DNA from: Volucribacter psittacicida
GTDB lineage: Bacteria > Pseudomonadota > Gammaproteobacteria > Enterobacterales > Pasteurellaceae
Length of the DNA stretch: 64,000 nucleotides
NCBI RefSeq assembly: GCF_004339025.1
Contig: NZ_SMFT01000003.1
Span: 62,001 to 126,000 of the forward strand
Direction of reading: 5' to 3'
Shown: positions 1 through 11,666 of the stretch, one piece after another
How positions within the stretch are numbered: position 1 is the first letter of the stretch
Layout: each line of letters starts with the position of its first letter
Program-made: the position numbers and the translations under genes
Notes under the pieces: generated by a model
What the model saw: the letters and a program-made list of their open reading frames with translations, nothing else
Told to the model about the DNA's origin: nothing
Database searches by the model: none

Positions 1-994
1 ATACCGCTGGCTCATCTGGTGGACGTCCTGTGTAAGTGGAATGATAAATGGGATTTTGCCGCATGGTTATATGGGTTACCGTAAAAACCGGAAAATATTC
101 TTGTTCATTATAATAACCCGTATGATCGCCATAAGGACCTTCTAAGGCTTGTTCATGGGGATCAATATAGCCTTCAAGCACAATTTCCGCACTGGCTGGC
201 ACTTGTAGATCGTTACTTATTGATTTTACCACTTCCGTTTTATTGCCTCGTAATAAGCCCGCAAAGGCATATTCTGATAGGCTATCAGGAATGGGGGTAA
301 CGGCACTTAAGATTGTGGCTGGATCTGCCCCTAATGCCACAGAAACAGGAAATGGCTGGTTAGGGTTGGCTTGTTGCCATTCTTGAAAATCTAATGCACC
401 ACCACGATGAGAAAGCCAACGCATAATTAATTTATTTTTACCAATAAGCTGTTGGCGATAGATCCCTAAATTTTGCCGAGATTTATAGGGGCCTTTTGTA
501 ATGGTTAATCCCCAAGTAATTAAGGGGGCAATATCATCTTTCCAACATTGCATTATGGGTAATCGATAAAGATCCACTTGTTCATCTTGCCAAATAATTT
601 GTTGGCAATCTGCTTTGCTTAATACTTTGGTTGGCATATTTAAGACTTGTTTCCACTGGGGTAATTGCCCCATAAACTGTTTAAACCCCTTTGGCGGTTC
701 TGGTTCTTTTAGAAAAGCCAGTAATTTACCCAGTTCTCGCAAGGCTTGTGTATCCTGTTGTCCCATACCTAGGGCAACACGTTTTGCTGTGCCAAATAAA
801 TTGCATAATACTGGGATATCAAAGCCTTTTGGGTTTTCAAACAATAAAGCGGGGCCTCCTGCTCGTAAAGTGCGGTCCGAAATTTCGGTCATTTCTAAAT
901 AGGGATCAATTTCTTGTGTGATACGTTTTAATTCGCCTTGCTGTTCTAATAAGGCAATAAAATCCCGTAGATTTTTATATTTTATGTTTGTCAT
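1..994 (-). CDS. ubiD: UbiD 4-hydroxy-3-polyprenylbenzoate decarboxylase, 3' end outside window
   Basis: The minus-strand frame is open from an ATG at 994 to the window edge, giving 331 codons of a family usually near 490 residues. It begins [18 protein letters not shown] and, near the edge, reads [10 protein letters not shown], both typical of UbiD. UbiD is the prenylated-FMN-dependent decarboxylase of ubiquinone synthesis, acting on 3-polyprenyl-4-hydroxybenzoate in the cytoplasm. An uptake signal lies inside the gene at 868-876. The gene reads in the same direction as the dcw cluster but is separated from lpxC by a strong hairpin terminator. The missing C-terminus cannot be assessed. Confidence 0.93.
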   Translation of the reverse strand, partial: MTNIKYKNLRDFIALLEQQGELKRITQEIDPYLEMTEISDRTLRAGGPALLFENPKGFDIPVLCNLFGTAKRVALGMGQQDTQALRELGKLLAFLKEPEPPKGFKQFMGQLPQWKQVLNMPTKVLSKADCQQIIWQDEQVDLYRLPIMQCWKDDIAPLITWGLTITKGPYKSRQNLGIYRQQLIGKNKLIMRWLSHRGGALDFQEWQQANPNQPFPVSVALGADPATILSAVTPIPDSLSEYAFAGLLRGNKTEVVKSISNDLQVPASAEIVLEGYIDPHEQALEGPYGDHTGYYNEQEYFPVFTVTHITMRQNPIYHSTYTGRPPDEPAV

Positions 995-1092
995 ATTAGA
1001 TGATTTAAATATCGTCCTGTTAATGTGAAATAAGGTAAGTTGGCAAATCACACATTAAAGTGTTGCGTTACCAACGCTGTGGGCTATACAAA

Positions 1093-1124
1093 AAAAGCTA
1101 TATTTCTGCTGAAATATAGCTTTT
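1093..1124 (-). terminator. Terminator after lpxC / end of dcw cluster
   Basis: A perfect 14-base-pair inverted repeat (AAAAGCTATATTTC, loop TGCT, then its complement) is followed on the minus strand by a run of T. It lies just downstream of the lpxC stop. It could stop transcription both ways, but the T run favours minus-strand termination of the dcw-lpxC transcript. Confidence 0.8.
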
Positions 1125-1141
1125 ATTCTTAATATAATCAG

Positions 1142-2059
1142 TTAGATAAAGACTTGATTAGCGACCATATAACCATTTGGTACAGTAGCTTTATCTTCAA
1201 AGGTAACATATTCCCAAGCCTGTTGATTATCTAATAAAGCACGCAATAATTTGTTATTTAAACCATGCCCTGATTTATAAGCCTTGAAAGAACCAATGAT
1301 ATTATGCCCACACATAAATAAATCGCCAATAGCATCAAGCATTTTGTGGCGGACTAATTCATCTTGGAAGCGTAAACCTTCTTCATTTAAAATACGGTAG
1401 TCATCTAATACAATGGCATTGTCTAAGCTACCGCCTAAGGCTAATCCTTGTGATTGTAAATATTCAATATCTTTCATAAAGCCAAAGGTTCTCGCACGAC
1501 TGATTTGATGAACAAAGGCTTGTACCGAAAAATCCATAGCGTAATGGCGTACTTTTTCACTGATAGCTGGATGATTAAAATCAATAGTGAAATCTAAATG
1601 AAAACCATTGTAAGGCGTGAACTCCGCCCATTTATCGCCATCTTCTACTCTAACTTTTTGTTTTACGCGGATAAATTTTTTCGCCGCATTTTGTTCTTCA
1701 ATGCCCGCATCAAGTAATAAATAAATAAATGGGCTTGCACTACCGTCCATAATTGGAATTTCAGGGGCATCAACTTCAATAATAATATTATCAATGCCTA
1801 AGCCAGCTAAAGCGGCATTTAAATGCTCAACCGTAGAAATTCGTACGCCATCATCATTCACTAAACAAGTACAAAGCATCGTATCACGAATTGATTTCGC
1901 ATCAGCTTGGAAAGAAACAGGTGGATTTAAATCTGTACGGCGATAAATAACCCCTGTATTTGCCATAGCAGGGCGTAAAGTCAAGGTAACTTTATTACCA
2001 CTATGTAAGCCTACACCCGTTACTTTTACACTTTGTTTTAAGGTTCTTTGTTTAATCAT
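1142..2059 (-). CDS. lpxC: UDP-3-O-acyl-N-acetylglucosamine deacetylase LpxC
   Basis: LpxC is the zinc-dependent deacetylase that commits UDP-3-O-acyl-GlcNAc to lipid A synthesis in the cytoplasm. The 305-residue length equals that of the E. coli enzyme. The zinc ligands fall at family positions: His79 in [14 protein letters not shown], and His238 and Asp242 in [10 protein letters not shown]. The catalytic His265 lies in KSGHGLNN. It is the last gene of the dcw cluster, directly after ftsZ, the usual enterobacterial and Pasteurellaceae position, and is followed by a strong terminator. Confidence 0.97.
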   Translation of the reverse strand: MIKQRTLKQSVKVTGVGLHSGNKVTLTLRPAMANTGVIYRRTDLNPPVSFQADAKSIRDTMLCTCLVNDDGVRISTVEHLNAALAGLGIDNIIIEVDAPEIPIMDGSASPFIYLLLDAGIEEQNAAKKFIRVKQKVRVEDGDKWAEFTPYNGFHLDFTIDFNHPAISEKVRHYAMDFSVQAFVHQISRARTFGFMKDIEYLQSQGLALGGSLDNAIVLDDYRILNEEGLRFQDELVRHKMLDAIGDLFMCGHNIIGSFKAYKSGHGLNNKLLRALLDNQQAWEYVTFEDKATVPNGYMVANQVFI

Positions 2060-2092
2060 TTTCTATCCTTATTATGCCAAGTGCATAAGGTA

Positions 2093-3388
2093 TTAATCGC
2101 CATTTTTGCGTAAGAACGCGGCAACATTTAACAATCTATCATCTTCCGCTTTTAATTTACGCATTGCTGGCGGAATATCAAATTCATTTTTTGGCTCAGG
2201 ATTACGATAGCCATATTGTGGATTGTTAGTTGGTGCTGTATTCGCTTGTTGCTGATTATTCTCAAAACCATGAGAAATCGCAGGTTGCGTTGGCGTTGCT
2301 GCACCCGATACTTTTGGTTTTTGTACCATAGAAAGTTCCGTTGGAGCAGGCGAACCAATGCCTGTGGCAACAATGGTTACTCGAATTTCATCTTCTAACT
2401 CTGGCATTAAGCTAGTACCAACAATCACTGTAGCATCTTCTGATGCAAAAGCACGTACAGTATCACCCACTGCACGAAATTCATCTAAAGTTAAGTTCAA
2501 CCCTGCTGAAATATTAACAAGAACGCCTTTAGCACCTGATAAATCAATATCTTCTAATAATGGGCTAGCTACTGCCTCTTGAGCCGCTTTTTCAGCACGT
2601 CCGTCACCGACTTCACCTGTGCCAATTCCTGTTCCCATCATAGCGTGTCCCATTTCAGACATTACCGTTCTTACATCAGCAAAGTCCACGTTAATTAAGC
2701 CTGGAGAGGTAATCATATCAGAAATACCGCGCACAGAATTATTTAAAATATCATTTGCTGCCGAGAAAGCATCAATTAAAGAAATGTTTTTACCAAGTAC
2801 TTTTAATAATTTTTCATTTGGGATAACAATTAATGAGTCAACATGTTTAGAGAGTTCTTGAATACCTAATTCAGCAAAGTGCATACGTTTTTTGCCTTCA
2901 AAAGAAAAAGGTTTTGTAACTACCGCTACTGTTAAAATACCTAATTCTTTGGCAATTTGTGCCACAACAGGGGCTGCACCTGTCCCTGTACCACCGCCCA
3001 TACCAGCGGCAATAAACACCATATCAGCCCCTTCTAACATAGAACGAATAGCATCTTGATCGTCTTCCGCGGCTTTACGTCCTACATTCGGGTTAGCACC
3101 TGCTCCCAATCCTTTTGTGGTGGTTTCACCAATTTGAACGGTTTGGGTAACCTTACTTTTGCGTAAGGCTTGAGCATCAGTATTTACCACAAAAAAGCCT
3201 ATGCTCGCATGTTGATCGGGATCTAATCCACCTAAGGACTGAATACCATTAACCATTTGGCTCATTTCAGCATGACCTTTCATACTTTCCACCATATGAT
3301 TCAAGGCATTACCGCCCCCACCACCAACACCGACCACTTTAATGACGGCACCTTCTTGGAACGATTCGTACTCTACTGGCTCAAACAT
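2093..3388 (-). CDS. ftsZ: Cell division protein FtsZ
   Basis: FtsZ is the tubulin-like GTPase that forms the Z ring. The N-terminal nucleotide-binding glycine loop ([11 protein letters not shown], about residues 18-28), the tubulin signature GGGTGTG at 131-137 and the C-terminal FtsA/ZipA-binding peptide [12 protein letters not shown] are all present. At 431 residues it is longer than E. coli FtsZ. Much of the excess is about 24 extra residues around 35-63, between the first helix and the [11 protein letters not shown] strand, rich in Met, Gly and Gln. From memory H. influenzae FtsZ has a comparable insertion, so this is probably a family trait rather than a defect. It lies between ftsA and lpxC. 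Confidence 0.97.
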   Translation of the reverse strand: MFEPVEYESFQEGAVIKVVGVGGGGGNALNHMVESMKGHAEMSQMVNGIQSLGGLDPDQHASIGFFVVNTDAQALRKSKVTQTVQIGETTTKGLGAGANPNVGRKAAEDDQDAIRSMLEGADMVFIAAGMGGGTGTGAAPVVAQIAKELGILTVAVVTKPFSFEGKKRMHFAELGIQELSKHVDSLIVIPNEKLLKVLGKNISLIDAFSAANDILNNSVRGISDMITSPGLINVDFADVRTVMSEMGHAMMGTGIGTGEVGDGRAEKAAQEAVASPLLEDIDLSGAKGVLVNISAGLNLTLDEFRAVGDTVRAFASEDATVIVGTSLMPELEDEIRVTIVATGIGSPAPTELSMVQKPKVSGAATPTQPAISHGFENNQQQANTAPTNNPQYGYRNPEPKNEFDIPPAMRKLKAEDDRLLNVAAFLRKNGD

Positions 3389-3469
3389 TTTCTACTCTCC
3401 CTGCTGTTAGATAGGCTAACACTCTATAAAACTCAAATTGTTACTATTGTAGATGAAAAATAAGAATTT

Positions 3470-4741
3470 TCAAAACTCAGACTTCACTTTATTAATAATT
3501 TTTTTCAAAATATCAAAGGTTTTACGCCCAAAACTCTCTTCATCGGCATTTGGCTTTCTTGGTTGTTCATTATTATTGTGGCTATAATGCAATAGCCCCA
3601 ATACTGTTGCATATTGTGGTTTATCCACATAATCCGTCAAGCCAGCTAAATTTAATGGGCTACCAATTCGCACTTGCGAGCCAAAAATATCGGCAGCACA
3701 TTGGGCGGCATCTTCTATTTGGGCACCGCCTCCTGTCAGTACGATACCTGCGATTAACTCTGACGGCATTTTGCGTTCATCTAATTCATAACGTAACTTA
3801 CTCAGCTCCGCTTTTACCATAGAAAACAATTCCATATAACGGGCAGAAGTAATTTCAGATAAACTTTCTTTGGTTAAAATACGAGGCGGCCTTCCCCCCA
3901 CGCCTGCCACTTCAATTTTCTTTTCTGGCTGTAAGGTTGGTGGTGTAATGGCACTACCATAATTCACTTTAATTTCTTCCGCTTTGGCTCTTGAGGTTGC
4001 CACCATATAAGCCACATCATCAGTAACCCGATTTCCTGCATAGGGAATAACCTTGCTAAAACGTAACGCACCATTGGTATAAACCATAATATCCATAGTG
4101 CCTCCGCCCATATCAATCAAACATACCCCTAATTCTTTTTCATCTTCGGTTAGCACTGAATAGCTTGAGGCAAGTCCAGAAAACACCACTTCATCAACTT
4201 TTAATTTACAACGCTCTACCGCTTTCTTTAGGTTTTTTAACCAATCTTGATGACAAGCAATAAGATGAGCCTGTGCGGTTAAGCGTACGCCTTGTAAGCC
4301 TAACGGGCTTTTTACATTGAACTGGCGATCTACGGCATATTCTTGCGGAATAACGTGCAATACTGCTAACCCCTCGTCCATTTTTACTGAACTTGCTGTG
4401 TACATCGCATTTTCAATATCATCTTGAGTGACCTCGCCATCAACAATGGGAGCCAGACCGCTTTCATTAATACTTTGAATATGCTCCCCTGTAATGGCTA
4501 AGGTTACACTCATAATTTGGCAATCGGCGACAGATTCCGCAGATTCAATGGCGCGTTGAATAGAATTCACCACCGCTTCTAAATCCGTAATCCCGCCTTT
4601 ATCAATACCACGAGCAGGACAACTTCCTACCCCCAATACATTTACCACGCCGTCAGGGAGTACTTCGCCAACCACAGCAACCACCTTAGAAGTACCCACT
4701 TCTAAGCCAACCACAATTTTCGATTCCACGATTTTTGCCAT
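3470..4741 (-). CDS. ftsA: Cell division protein FtsA
   Basis: FtsA is the actin-like membrane tether of the Z ring. The 423-residue protein begins with [19 protein letters not shown], the phosphate-1 loop of the fold. It carries the adenosine motif [13 protein letters not shown] near residue 330 and ends in a basic, hydrophobic helix ([16 protein letters not shown]) of the kind that inserts in the inner membrane. It lies between ftsQ and ftsZ in the conserved order. Confidence 0.97.
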   Translation of the reverse strand: MAKIVESKIVVGLEVGTSKVVAVVGEVLPDGVVNVLGVGSCPARGIDKGGITDLEAVVNSIQRAIESAESVADCQIMSVTLAITGEHIQSINESGLAPIVDGEVTQDDIENAMYTASSVKMDEGLAVLHVIPQEYAVDRQFNVKSPLGLQGVRLTAQAHLIACHQDWLKNLKKAVERCKLKVDEVVFSGLASSYSVLTEDEKELGVCLIDMGGGTMDIMVYTNGALRFSKVIPYAGNRVTDDVAYMVATSRAKAEEIKVNYGSAITPPTLQPEKKIEVAGVGGRPPRILTKESLSEITSARYMELFSMVKAELSKLRYELDERKMPSELIAGIVLTGGGAQIEDAAQCAADIFGSQVRIGSPLNLAGLTDYVDKPQYATVLGLLHYSHNNNEQPRKPNADEESFGRKTFDILKKIINKVKSEF

Positions 4742-4780
4742 ATTTATACTTCTTATCTTGCTTATCTTAATATTGTTAAA

Positions 4781-5563
4781 TTATTCCACCGCATCACTTG
4801 ATTGATCAACAAACCCCACTGCGGCACCTACTTTATAACGCAAATCCACATAGGCTAATTTTTTATGTTCTGGTACTTCAATTTGCGGATAAATGGTAAC
4901 AAATCGTTCAATTTTATCATTCCAATCACCACGCCCTAATTTTAATACCACATCATTATCTAAAGTAATTTGCCACGAACCTCGTTCATCTACCCCTACC
5001 GCTTTTAATTTTAAATTTCGTGCAGTTAAATGACGATAAATTTTTTGCCAAGCCTCAAGTACCATTTCCGTTTGAAAATCCGCCCCAGATAGCTGAGGTA
5101 GATTCGGGTTTTTCAACTTATCAAAGGGTAAACTAAAAACTTCTCCCTGTGGTGAAACAAGCTGCGTATCATTCCAAATTGCCACAGGTTGATATTCCAA
5201 TACCCAAATACTCAAACGATTTGGCCAAATTTTCCTCACAATCGCCCCTTTGACCCAAGGCAAGGATTCAATTTGTTGGCGTAAGGTTTCCACATCTTGC
5301 CCAAAAAAGCCTTTTAATTCGCCCAGTTGCAAAAGGCTATCACGCACATCGGTATAATTGGTAAATTGTGGATTACCTAACAAAGCAAACTGACTAATAG
5401 GCTCTTTATCTAATTTCTCTAACCAATTATGCCAATTAGCATAAATAATATAGCCAATAACAACGCATAATAGCACAAATAAGGGCTTAATTAGCACAAA
5501 AAATCGGTGCGATTGTTCGCCATATCTTACATTTTGTGGGGTTTTGCGTTTTAGCATATTCAT
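4781..5563 (-). CDS. ftsQ: Cell division protein FtsQ
   Basis: FtsQ is the bitopic scaffold linking FtsB/FtsL and FtsI/FtsW at the septum. This 260-residue protein has a basic cytoplasmic start, one membrane segment at about residues 27-45 (VLIKPLFVLLCVVIGYIIYA region), and then a periplasmic POTRA-like part with the typical LPWVKGAIVRKIWPNRLSIWV stretch. Its first base overlaps the last base of ddlB, suggesting translational coupling. Assignment rests on this pattern and on its place between ddlB and ftsA. Confidence 0.95.
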   Translation of the reverse strand: MNMLKRKTPQNVRYGEQSHRFFVLIKPLFVLLCVVIGYIIYANWHNWLEKLDKEPISQFALLGNPQFTNYTDVRDSLLQLGELKGFFGQDVETLRQQIESLPWVKGAIVRKIWPNRLSIWVLEYQPVAIWNDTQLVSPQGEVFSLPFDKLKNPNLPQLSGADFQTEMVLEAWQKIYRHLTARNLKLKAVGVDERGSWQITLDNDVVLKLGRGDWNDKIERFVTIYPQIEVPEHKKLAYVDLRYKVGAAVGFVDQSSDAVE

Positions 5564-6486
5564 TAAACACTGAGCTCCAAAATTTTTTCCACTAGCTGTT
5601 CAAAGCTATATCCTACAGTTTTTGCCGACTTTGGAAACAAGCTATGACTGGTCATTCCCGGTGTGGTATTCACTTCCACCAAACGAAAATTGCCCTGTGC
5701 ATCACTCATTACATCAATGCGACTCCAACCTCGGCAGCCCACAATATCATAAGCCCGTTTTACCAAGGTTCGGATCTCTTGCTCACGTTCCTCACTTAAA
5801 CCTGCTGGGCAAAAATATTGGGTATTATCCGACACATATTTTGCCTCATAATCATAAAACTCGCCCTCTGGCACAATTTTAACCGCTGGTAAAACTTCAC
5901 CGTCAAGCACTGGCACAGAAAACTCATCGCCAGCTAACCATTCTTCAATTAAAACCGTTTCATCAAATTGTAATGCGTATGCCACTGCACCTTGTAATTC
6001 ATCGACAGTTTTTACTTTGGTTAAGCCCACGCTTGACCCCTCTTGTGAGGGTTTTACCATTAAAGGCAAGCCCAATTTTTTGACCACCGCTTCACAATCA
6101 AGTTCAGCAAACTGTGATTTATGCACAATCACCATATCCGCAATAGGTAAACCAAAGGCTTTCCATAACATTTTGGTTCGCATTTTGTCCATCGTTAATG
6201 CCGAGGTCATTACCCCACAACCTGTGTAAGGAATAGCTAATTGCTCAAGCAAGCCTTGTAATGAACCGTCTTCGCCACCTCGTCCGTGCAAAATATTAAA
6301 GACCCGTTCAATGCCTTGTTCTTTTAGTTTTTCCAACGGAAAATCTTTGGTATCAATGCCTTGCACATCATAGCCCTGCTGGCGTAACGCTGCTAATACC
6401 GCTTGTCCTGAGGCTAAGGAAACATCACGTTCTGCTGAATTTCCACCGTATAACACCGCGATTTTTTGTTGTTTTAATGCTTTCAT
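5563..6486 (-). CDS. ddlB: D-alanine--D-alanine ligase
   Basis: This ATP-grasp ligase joins two D-alanines for the MurF step. The 307-residue protein (E. coli DdlB has 306) starts [20 protein letters not shown], has the HGRGGEDG loop, and ends with the Mg/ATP residues of [25 protein letters not shown]. It sits between murC and ftsQ. The 98 bases between it and murC hold an inverted uptake signal at 6535-6543. Confidence 0.97.
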   Translation of the reverse strand: MKALKQQKIAVLYGGNSAERDVSLASGQAVLAALRQQGYDVQGIDTKDFPLEKLKEQGIERVFNILHGRGGEDGSLQGLLEQLAIPYTGCGVMTSALTMDKMRTKMLWKAFGLPIADMVIVHKSQFAELDCEAVVKKLGLPLMVKPSQEGSSVGLTKVKTVDELQGAVAYALQFDETVLIEEWLAGDEFSVPVLDGEVLPAVKIVPEGEFYDYEAKYVSDNTQYFCPAGLSEEREQEIRTLVKRAYDIVGCRGWSRIDVMSDAQGNFRLVEVNTTPGMTSHSLFPKSAKTVGYSFEQLVEKILELSV

Positions 6487-6584
6487 GCTTTTCTCTTAAT
6501 AACCACAAATAATAAAAAAATTTTTTGATTTTTGACCGCACTTTTTATCGTTGTTTCTATTTAAAATGGAACGATGATAAGGAC

Positions 6585-8021
6585 TTATTGCGTCCATAAT
6601 TTGACTAAATTGCGTGACAACACACTTACATTGCCTGCACCCTGTGCCAAAATTAAATCGCCATCTTGTATCACTTGATCGATCACGTCCGCTAATTGCT
6701 GATGATCTGTGACTAAAATAGGATCGACCTTACCCAAATTACGAATAGAACGGCATAAAGATCGGCTATCAGCACCCGCAATAGGGCTTTCGCCTGCCGC
6801 ATAAACATCCAGCATAAGTAGCACATCCACTTGTGATAACACTTGCACAAAATCATCAAATAAATCCCTCGTGCGTGAATAACGATGAGGTTGAAAAATC
6901 ATCACAATACGTTTATTTTGCCAACCTTGGCGTGCTGCTTGAATAGTCACATTCACTTCCGTTGGGTGATGTCCATAGTCGTCCACTAACATCACTTTGC
7001 CATTAGGGCGAATAAACTGCCCAAGCTGATCAAAGCGTCTGCCAGCCCCTTGGAAATCCGCAAGGGCGGTCAAAATTGCCGAGGTTTCAATGCCCTCCTC
7101 TTTGGCAACCGCTAATGCAGCAGTGGCATTTAAGGCATTATGCTTACCCGGCACATTTAATAAAACAGGGATATGTTCTTGCTGTGGGGTAACCACCGTA
7201 TAATGCCCTTGAAAGCCCGTTTGTTGATAATCCTCAATACGATAATCCGCCTCGGCACTAAAACCATAGGTAATGACCTGTCTGCCCACTTGCTGCTCTA
7301 GCTCCACTAGCACAGGATCATCAGCACATAGCACCGCTAAGCCATAAAAGGGCAAATTATGCAAAAAATTCACATAGGTGCGTTTCATCTCTTCAAAATC
7401 GCCGTGGTAAGTATCCATATGATCAGGCTCAATATTGGTTACCACCGACACCATAGGTTGCAAATGTAAAAACGAGGCATCGCTTTCGTCCGCTTCGGCA
7501 ATTAAATAACGGCTTGCGCCTAAATGTGCGTTAGTGCCAGCAGATTTAACCAGCCCACCATTCACAAAGGTGGGATCTAAACCTGCTTGAGCATAAATCA
7601 TTGCCACCATTGCAGTGGTGGTGGTTTTACCATGGGTACCTGCAATGGCAATACCATGGCGAAAACGCATAATCTCTGCTAACATTTGGGCACGTTGAAT
7701 CACAGGGATACGCTTTTCCTTTGCAGTAATGACTTCAATATTGTCCGCTTTAATGGCACTGGATACCACCACCACGCTGGCGTTATCCACATTTTGTCCT
7801 TGATGCCCAAAGAAAATTTTTGCCCCCAACGCCATAAGACGTTGAGTAACCGCACTTTCCGCAATATCTGAGCCTGTTACCTGATATCCCTCATTCAATA
7901 ATACTTCGGCAATACCGCCCATACCTGCACCACCAATGCCGACAAAATGGATTTGTTTTACTCGGCGCATTTCAGGGATCATACAACGAATACGTTGTTG
8001 TAATTCTTGTTTTGTTGTCAT
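6585..8021 (-). CDS. murC: UDP-N-acetylmuramate--L-alanine ligase MurC
   Basis: MurC adds the first stem residue, L-alanine, to UDP-MurNAc in the cytoplasm. The N-terminal Rossmann motif [16 protein letters not shown] is near residue 25. The ATP loop GTHGKTTT lies at 128-135, followed by the Mur-ligase [11 protein letters not shown] and NIEPDHMD motifs. Length is 478 residues, usual for the family. It lies between murG and ddlB, 18 bases after murG. An uptake signal is embedded at 7849-7857. Confidence 0.97.
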   Translation of the reverse strand: MTTKQELQQRIRCMIPEMRRVKQIHFVGIGGAGMGGIAEVLLNEGYQVTGSDIAESAVTQRLMALGAKIFFGHQGQNVDNASVVVVSSAIKADNIEVITAKEKRIPVIQRAQMLAEIMRFRHGIAIAGTHGKTTTTAMVAMIYAQAGLDPTFVNGGLVKSAGTNAHLGASRYLIAEADESDASFLHLQPMVSVVTNIEPDHMDTYHGDFEEMKRTYVNFLHNLPFYGLAVLCADDPVLVELEQQVGRQVITYGFSAEADYRIEDYQQTGFQGHYTVVTPQQEHIPVLLNVPGKHNALNATAALAVAKEEGIETSAILTALADFQGAGRRFDQLGQFIRPNGKVMLVDDYGHHPTEVNVTIQAARQGWQNKRIVMIFQPHRYSRTRDLFDDFVQVLSQVDVLLMLDVYAAGESPIAGADSRSLCRSIRNLGKVDPILVTDHQQLADVIDQVIQDGDLILAQGAGNVSVLSRNLVKLWTQ

Positions 8022-8039
8022 CTTATCTCTCTATTCCTT

Positions 8040-9104
8040 TTATTTGCAATTTTGTTTAATTGCTTCTGCCACATCATAGGCTGCTTGTGGTTTTGCTTGC
8101 TGTTTCGCTAGCATTGCCATGCTTAATAATTGTTGTCGATCAAACTGTTGCAATAATTGAATTAAACACTCAGGGGTTAAATCCTGTTGTTCTATAATCT
8201 TTGCGGCTCCCACATCAGCTAAATAGGTGGCATTATAATATTGTTGCCGATCCTTATGCTGAAAAGGCACAAAAATGGCAGGCACGCCCACCGCCGCAAT
8301 TTCGCTTACTGTTAATGCCCCTGCACGACAAATCACAATATCCGCCCACGCATAGGCTTCGCCAATATCATCAATAAACTCCGTTAAGGTAACTTGAGCG
8401 TCAGCAGGATATAAGGCACGCACCTGCTCCACATTGCCCTTGCCTACTTGATGACGAATATCTAACTTATCGCCAAGCTGTTTCGCAACCTCTGGCAAGG
8501 TCAAGTTCAATACTCTCGCCCCTTGACTGCCTCCCACTACAAACACTCGCAAGGCACCACTTCGTTCAGCAAAACGCTGTTCGGGGCTAGCAATCTCAAA
8601 CAAGGCTTGACGCACAGGATTGCCTACCACTTCCCCTTGTGGAAATGCGCTAGGAAAGGCTTGCAAAACCTTGCGAGCAATTCTGGCTAATAATTTATTG
8701 GTAATGCCTGCTACGGCATTTTGCTCATGTAGGATAATGGGAACGCCACATAATTTTGCTGCCACGCCACCTGGGCCTGAAACATAACCGCCCATACCTA
8801 ATACCGCATTAGGGCGATAATCCTTGATAATCTTTACCGCTTGCCAAATGGCTCGCAATAACATAAAAGGGGCAGCGAATAAAGGTTTAAGCCCACGATC
8901 TCGTAAGCCTTCCACTTGAATAAAACGAATAGGAATACCATATTTAGGCACCAAATTCGCCTCCATACGATCAGGCGTACCTAACCAACAAATATCCCAG
9001 CCCTGTTGTTGTAACTGTTGAGCAACGGCAATGGCAGGGAAGACGTGTCCACCTGTTCCCCCTGCCATCACTAATAATCTTTTTTGTTCTTTCATTCTAA
9101 TCAT
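8040..9104 (-). CDS. murG: Lipid II synthase MurG (GlcNAc transferase)
   Basis: MurG is the GT28 enzyme that transfers GlcNAc to lipid I at the inner face of the membrane. The 354-residue protein has the N-terminal glycine loop AGGTGGHVFPA at about 15-25, the second loop GGSQGARVLN, and the donor-binding ICRAGALTVSEIAAVGVPAIFVPF segment. Its start overlaps the end of ftsW by eight bases. An internal start MKEQKRLLVMAGG three codons later is also possible. Confidence 0.97.
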   Translation of the reverse strand: MIRMKEQKRLLVMAGGTGGHVFPAIAVAQQLQQQGWDICWLGTPDRMEANLVPKYGIPIRFIQVEGLRDRGLKPLFAAPFMLLRAIWQAVKIIKDYRPNAVLGMGGYVSGPGGVAAKLCGVPIILHEQNAVAGITNKLLARIARKVLQAFPSAFPQGEVVGNPVRQALFEIASPEQRFAERSGALRVFVVGGSQGARVLNLTLPEVAKQLGDKLDIRHQVGKGNVEQVRALYPADAQVTLTEFIDDIGEAYAWADIVICRAGALTVSEIAAVGVPAIFVPFQHKDRQQYYNATYLADVGAAKIIEQQDLTPECLIQLLQQFDRQQLLSMAMLAKQQAKPQAAYDVAEAIKQNCK

Positions 9105-10299
9105 CTCTTAAATAAGCATGTCCACCACGCAATAAGCGATTTTCGTGGTCAATGCGTAATAAAATGGTTACCGCTATCGCCATAATAATTAAACTGGATC
9201 CCCCATAGCTCACTAAAGGGAAAGTTAATCCTTTGGTCGGTAACAATCCTAATGCCATACCTAAATTCACAAAGCCTTGAAAGAAAATCCAAAAGCTAAT
9301 GCCAAAAGCAAAAAAACCATTAAAGCGTTGTTCTAGCTGTAAGGATTCTCGCCCAATTTTCATAGCACGAAACACTAACGCCCCGAGCAACAACACCATA
9401 ATCACAATGCCTAATAAGCCAAATTCTTCGCCCATTACTGCCATAACGAAGTCCGTATGGGCTTCAGGTAAATATTCTAACTTTTGGATTGAATTGCCCA
9501 AGCCTTCTCCCCAAAATTCGCCACGTCCAAATGCCATTAAGGAATTGGATAATTGGAAACCTGAGCCATAGGGATCTTTAAAAGGCTCCATAAACGCCGT
9601 TACCCGTTTTAAACGGTAAGCTGAAGATAAAACCAAGACAATAAATAAGAAAACAGCCACGCCAAATAAAGCAATAAACTGCCAAATTTTTGCCCCAACA
9701 ATAAAGAGTAAGCCAAAGGTAATGACCACCAAAACCACCGCACTACCTAAATCAGGCTGTTGCAATAATAAAGCCCCCAATAATGCCACCACTAAAAAGG
9801 GCTTAAAGGCACTTAATTGTTTGCTGCGTACTTCATCATATTTACGCACAAAGTAACTGGATAAGTAACAAGTTAGGGCTAATTTCGCAAATTCTGCTGG
9901 CTGAAAGTTAAACACCACTAAGGGAATCCAACGTCTTGCCCCATTCACTTCTCGCCCTATGCCCGGGATCATCACTAACACTAATAAAATGAATGCCATA
10001 AAAAAGAGAATAACATGGCTTTGTTCCCAACGTTTCATAGGAATTTGCAAAAAGAAATAGCTGATAAAACCCGCTAGCACAATATACAAGGCATCACGTT
10101 TAGCAAAATAAAAGGGATCATCAAACAAGCGTGTGCCTACGGGAATTGAGGCGGAAGTTACCATCACAAAACCAATTAATAACAGGATCATAAATAACCA
10201 TAACAAGGTGCGATCATATAATGCTCCTGTTGGCGTTATTTGTGTCCAACGCAAATAATCCTGTTTCAAGTTGTGCCAAAATTGCATACTAAATCCCAT
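9097..10299 (-). CDS. ftsW: Lipid II polymerase / division protein FtsW
   Basis: FtsW is the SEDS-family glycosyltransferase that works with FtsI at the septum. The 400-residue protein is strongly hydrophobic, with about ten membrane segments. It contains the SEDS motifs GIGREVNGARRWI, FQPAEFAKLAL, LPEAHTDFVMAVMGEEFGLLG and FPLVSYGGSS. The listed ATG overlaps the murD stop (TAATG). A second ATG four codons downstream (10287) has a GGGA-type site about seven bases before it and could be the true start. Confidence 0.96.
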   Translation of the reverse strand: MGFSMQFWHNLKQDYLRWTQITPTGALYDRTLLWLFMILLLIGFVMVTSASIPVGTRLFDDPFYFAKRDALYIVLAGFISYFFLQIPMKRWEQSHVILFFMAFILLVLVMIPGIGREVNGARRWIPLVVFNFQPAEFAKLALTCYLSSYFVRKYDEVRSKQLSAFKPFLVVALLGALLLQQPDLGSAVVLVVITFGLLFIVGAKIWQFIALFGVAVFLFIVLVLSSAYRLKRVTAFMEPFKDPYGSGFQLSNSLMAFGRGEFWGEGLGNSIQKLEYLPEAHTDFVMAVMGEEFGLLGIVIMVLLLGALVFRAMKIGRESLQLEQRFNGFFAFGISFWIFFQGFVNLGMALGLLPTKGLTFPLVSYGGSSLIIMAIAVTILLRIDHENRLLRGGHAYLRDD

Positions 10300-11615
10300 T
10301 ATTTCTGGTTATTACCGTAATCTTTCGCAAGTTGAGTAAATACTTCGCCACGTTGCTCAAAATTGGTAAATTGATCCAAACTGGCACAAGCTGGCGATAA
10401 TAAGACCATATCCCCTGCCACTAATTTGTCCGCCAAGGCGGCAATGGCTTGTGGCATATTGTCAAATAAAGCACTTTGTGGCGACAGGCTCGCCAGCTGT
10501 TTGCCATCACGCCCAAAGCAATAACAATGGATATGTGGTTGATTTAATAAGGGTTTTAGCTCAGAAAAATCTGCCCCTTTGCCATCGCCGCCGAGCAATA
10601 GATAAAGGTTGCCAGCTACTTGAAGCCCATTTAATGCCGCCACTGTGCTACCCACATTGGTGGCTTTTGAATCGTTGATCCAGCCTACGCCATTGGCATA
10701 ATGTGCTAATTGAAAACGATGAGGTAAGCCAGTAAATTGTTGAAGTGCGGTTAAAATTGCTTGAGAATTGATTCCCGCCCCCTGTGCCAAAGCAATGGCG
10801 GCAAGGATATTGAGGTAATTATGTTGCCCTGTGAGTTTTACTTGTTCCGCCGATAACCAAACCTTATCCCCTTGCATAAATTGCACAGGCTGATGAGGGG
10901 TTAAATGATAATCCGCATTTTCTATGCCAAAACTGACCGCACTTTTTGCACTGTCCGCTGGCGGATAGGTTAGGGGATCTTGTTGATTAAATACCGCCCT
11001 TTGGCAATGTTGATAAATGCGTAACTTGGCTTGAGCATAATCTGTCATATTGTCGTAACGATCCATATGATCTTCACTGACATTTAATACCGTAGCACTG
11101 ACCGCTTGTAAACTTGAGGTAGTTTCTAACTGAAAACTAGAGAGTTCTAACACATAAATATCGCAATCTTGTTTGAGCAAGGATAAGGCTGGAATACCGA
11201 TATTACCGCCCATTCCCACCTTTAAGCCAGCTGATTTTGCCATTTCTGCCACTAAAGTGGTTACCGTACTTTTGCCATTGGAGCCTGTAATGGCAATGAT
11301 CGGCTTTTGTGCCTCTCGGCAAAATAATTCAATATCGCCCACCACTTCCACGCCAGCTTGAAGTGCGGTCTGAATTTCCGCTGTTTTTAGCGATAATCCT
11401 GGGCTAATCACAATCAAATCCGCTTGCAATAACCATTGCTGATTTAAGCCACCTGTGTGTAATGGAATCTGGGGATCAAGTTGTTCCGCCCCTGCTGGGT
11501 TAGTCCTTGTATCCATCACCCTTAGATTAGCTTGTTTTGCCAACAAAAAATCCACAACGGATAAGCCTGTTTTGCCTAAGCCGATAATGGCGATATTTTT
11601 ATTTTGATAATTCAT
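10299..11615 (-). CDS. murD: UDP-N-acetylmuramoyl-L-alanine--D-glutamate ligase MurD
   Basis: MurD adds D-glutamate to UDP-MurNAc-L-Ala. The 438-residue protein has the N-terminal dinucleotide-like fold ([17 protein letters not shown]), the ATP loop GSNGKST at 111-117, and Mur-ligase motifs [11 protein letters not shown] and GLPHRFQ. It lies between mraY and ftsW, with a one-base overlap into ftsW. Three uptake signals fall within it (10743, 10936, 11361). Confidence 0.97.
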   Translation of the reverse strand: MNYQNKNIAIIGLGKTGLSVVDFLLAKQANLRVMDTRTNPAGAEQLDPQIPLHTGGLNQQWLLQADLIVISPGLSLKTAEIQTALQAGVEVVGDIELFCREAQKPIIAITGSNGKSTVTTLVAEMAKSAGLKVGMGGNIGIPALSLLKQDCDIYVLELSSFQLETTSSLQAVSATVLNVSEDHMDRYDNMTDYAQAKLRIYQHCQRAVFNQQDPLTYPPADSAKSAVSFGIENADYHLTPHQPVQFMQGDKVWLSAEQVKLTGQHNYLNILAAIALAQGAGINSQAILTALQQFTGLPHRFQLAHYANGVGWINDSKATNVGSTVAALNGLQVAGNLYLLLGGDGKGADFSELKPLLNQPHIHCYCFGRDGKQLASLSPQSALFDNMPQAIAALADKLVAGDMVLLSPACASLDQFTNFEQRGEVFTQLAKDYGNNQK

Positions 11616-11666
11616 TATTTCTATGTTCTCTATTGATTATTTGTTTTTGGCTCGCTCAATATTTGA

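Noticed and set aside
615-902. 95-codon plus-strand frame near the window start
   Set aside because: Antisense to ubiD, whose minus-strand frame is fully supported by family motifs.
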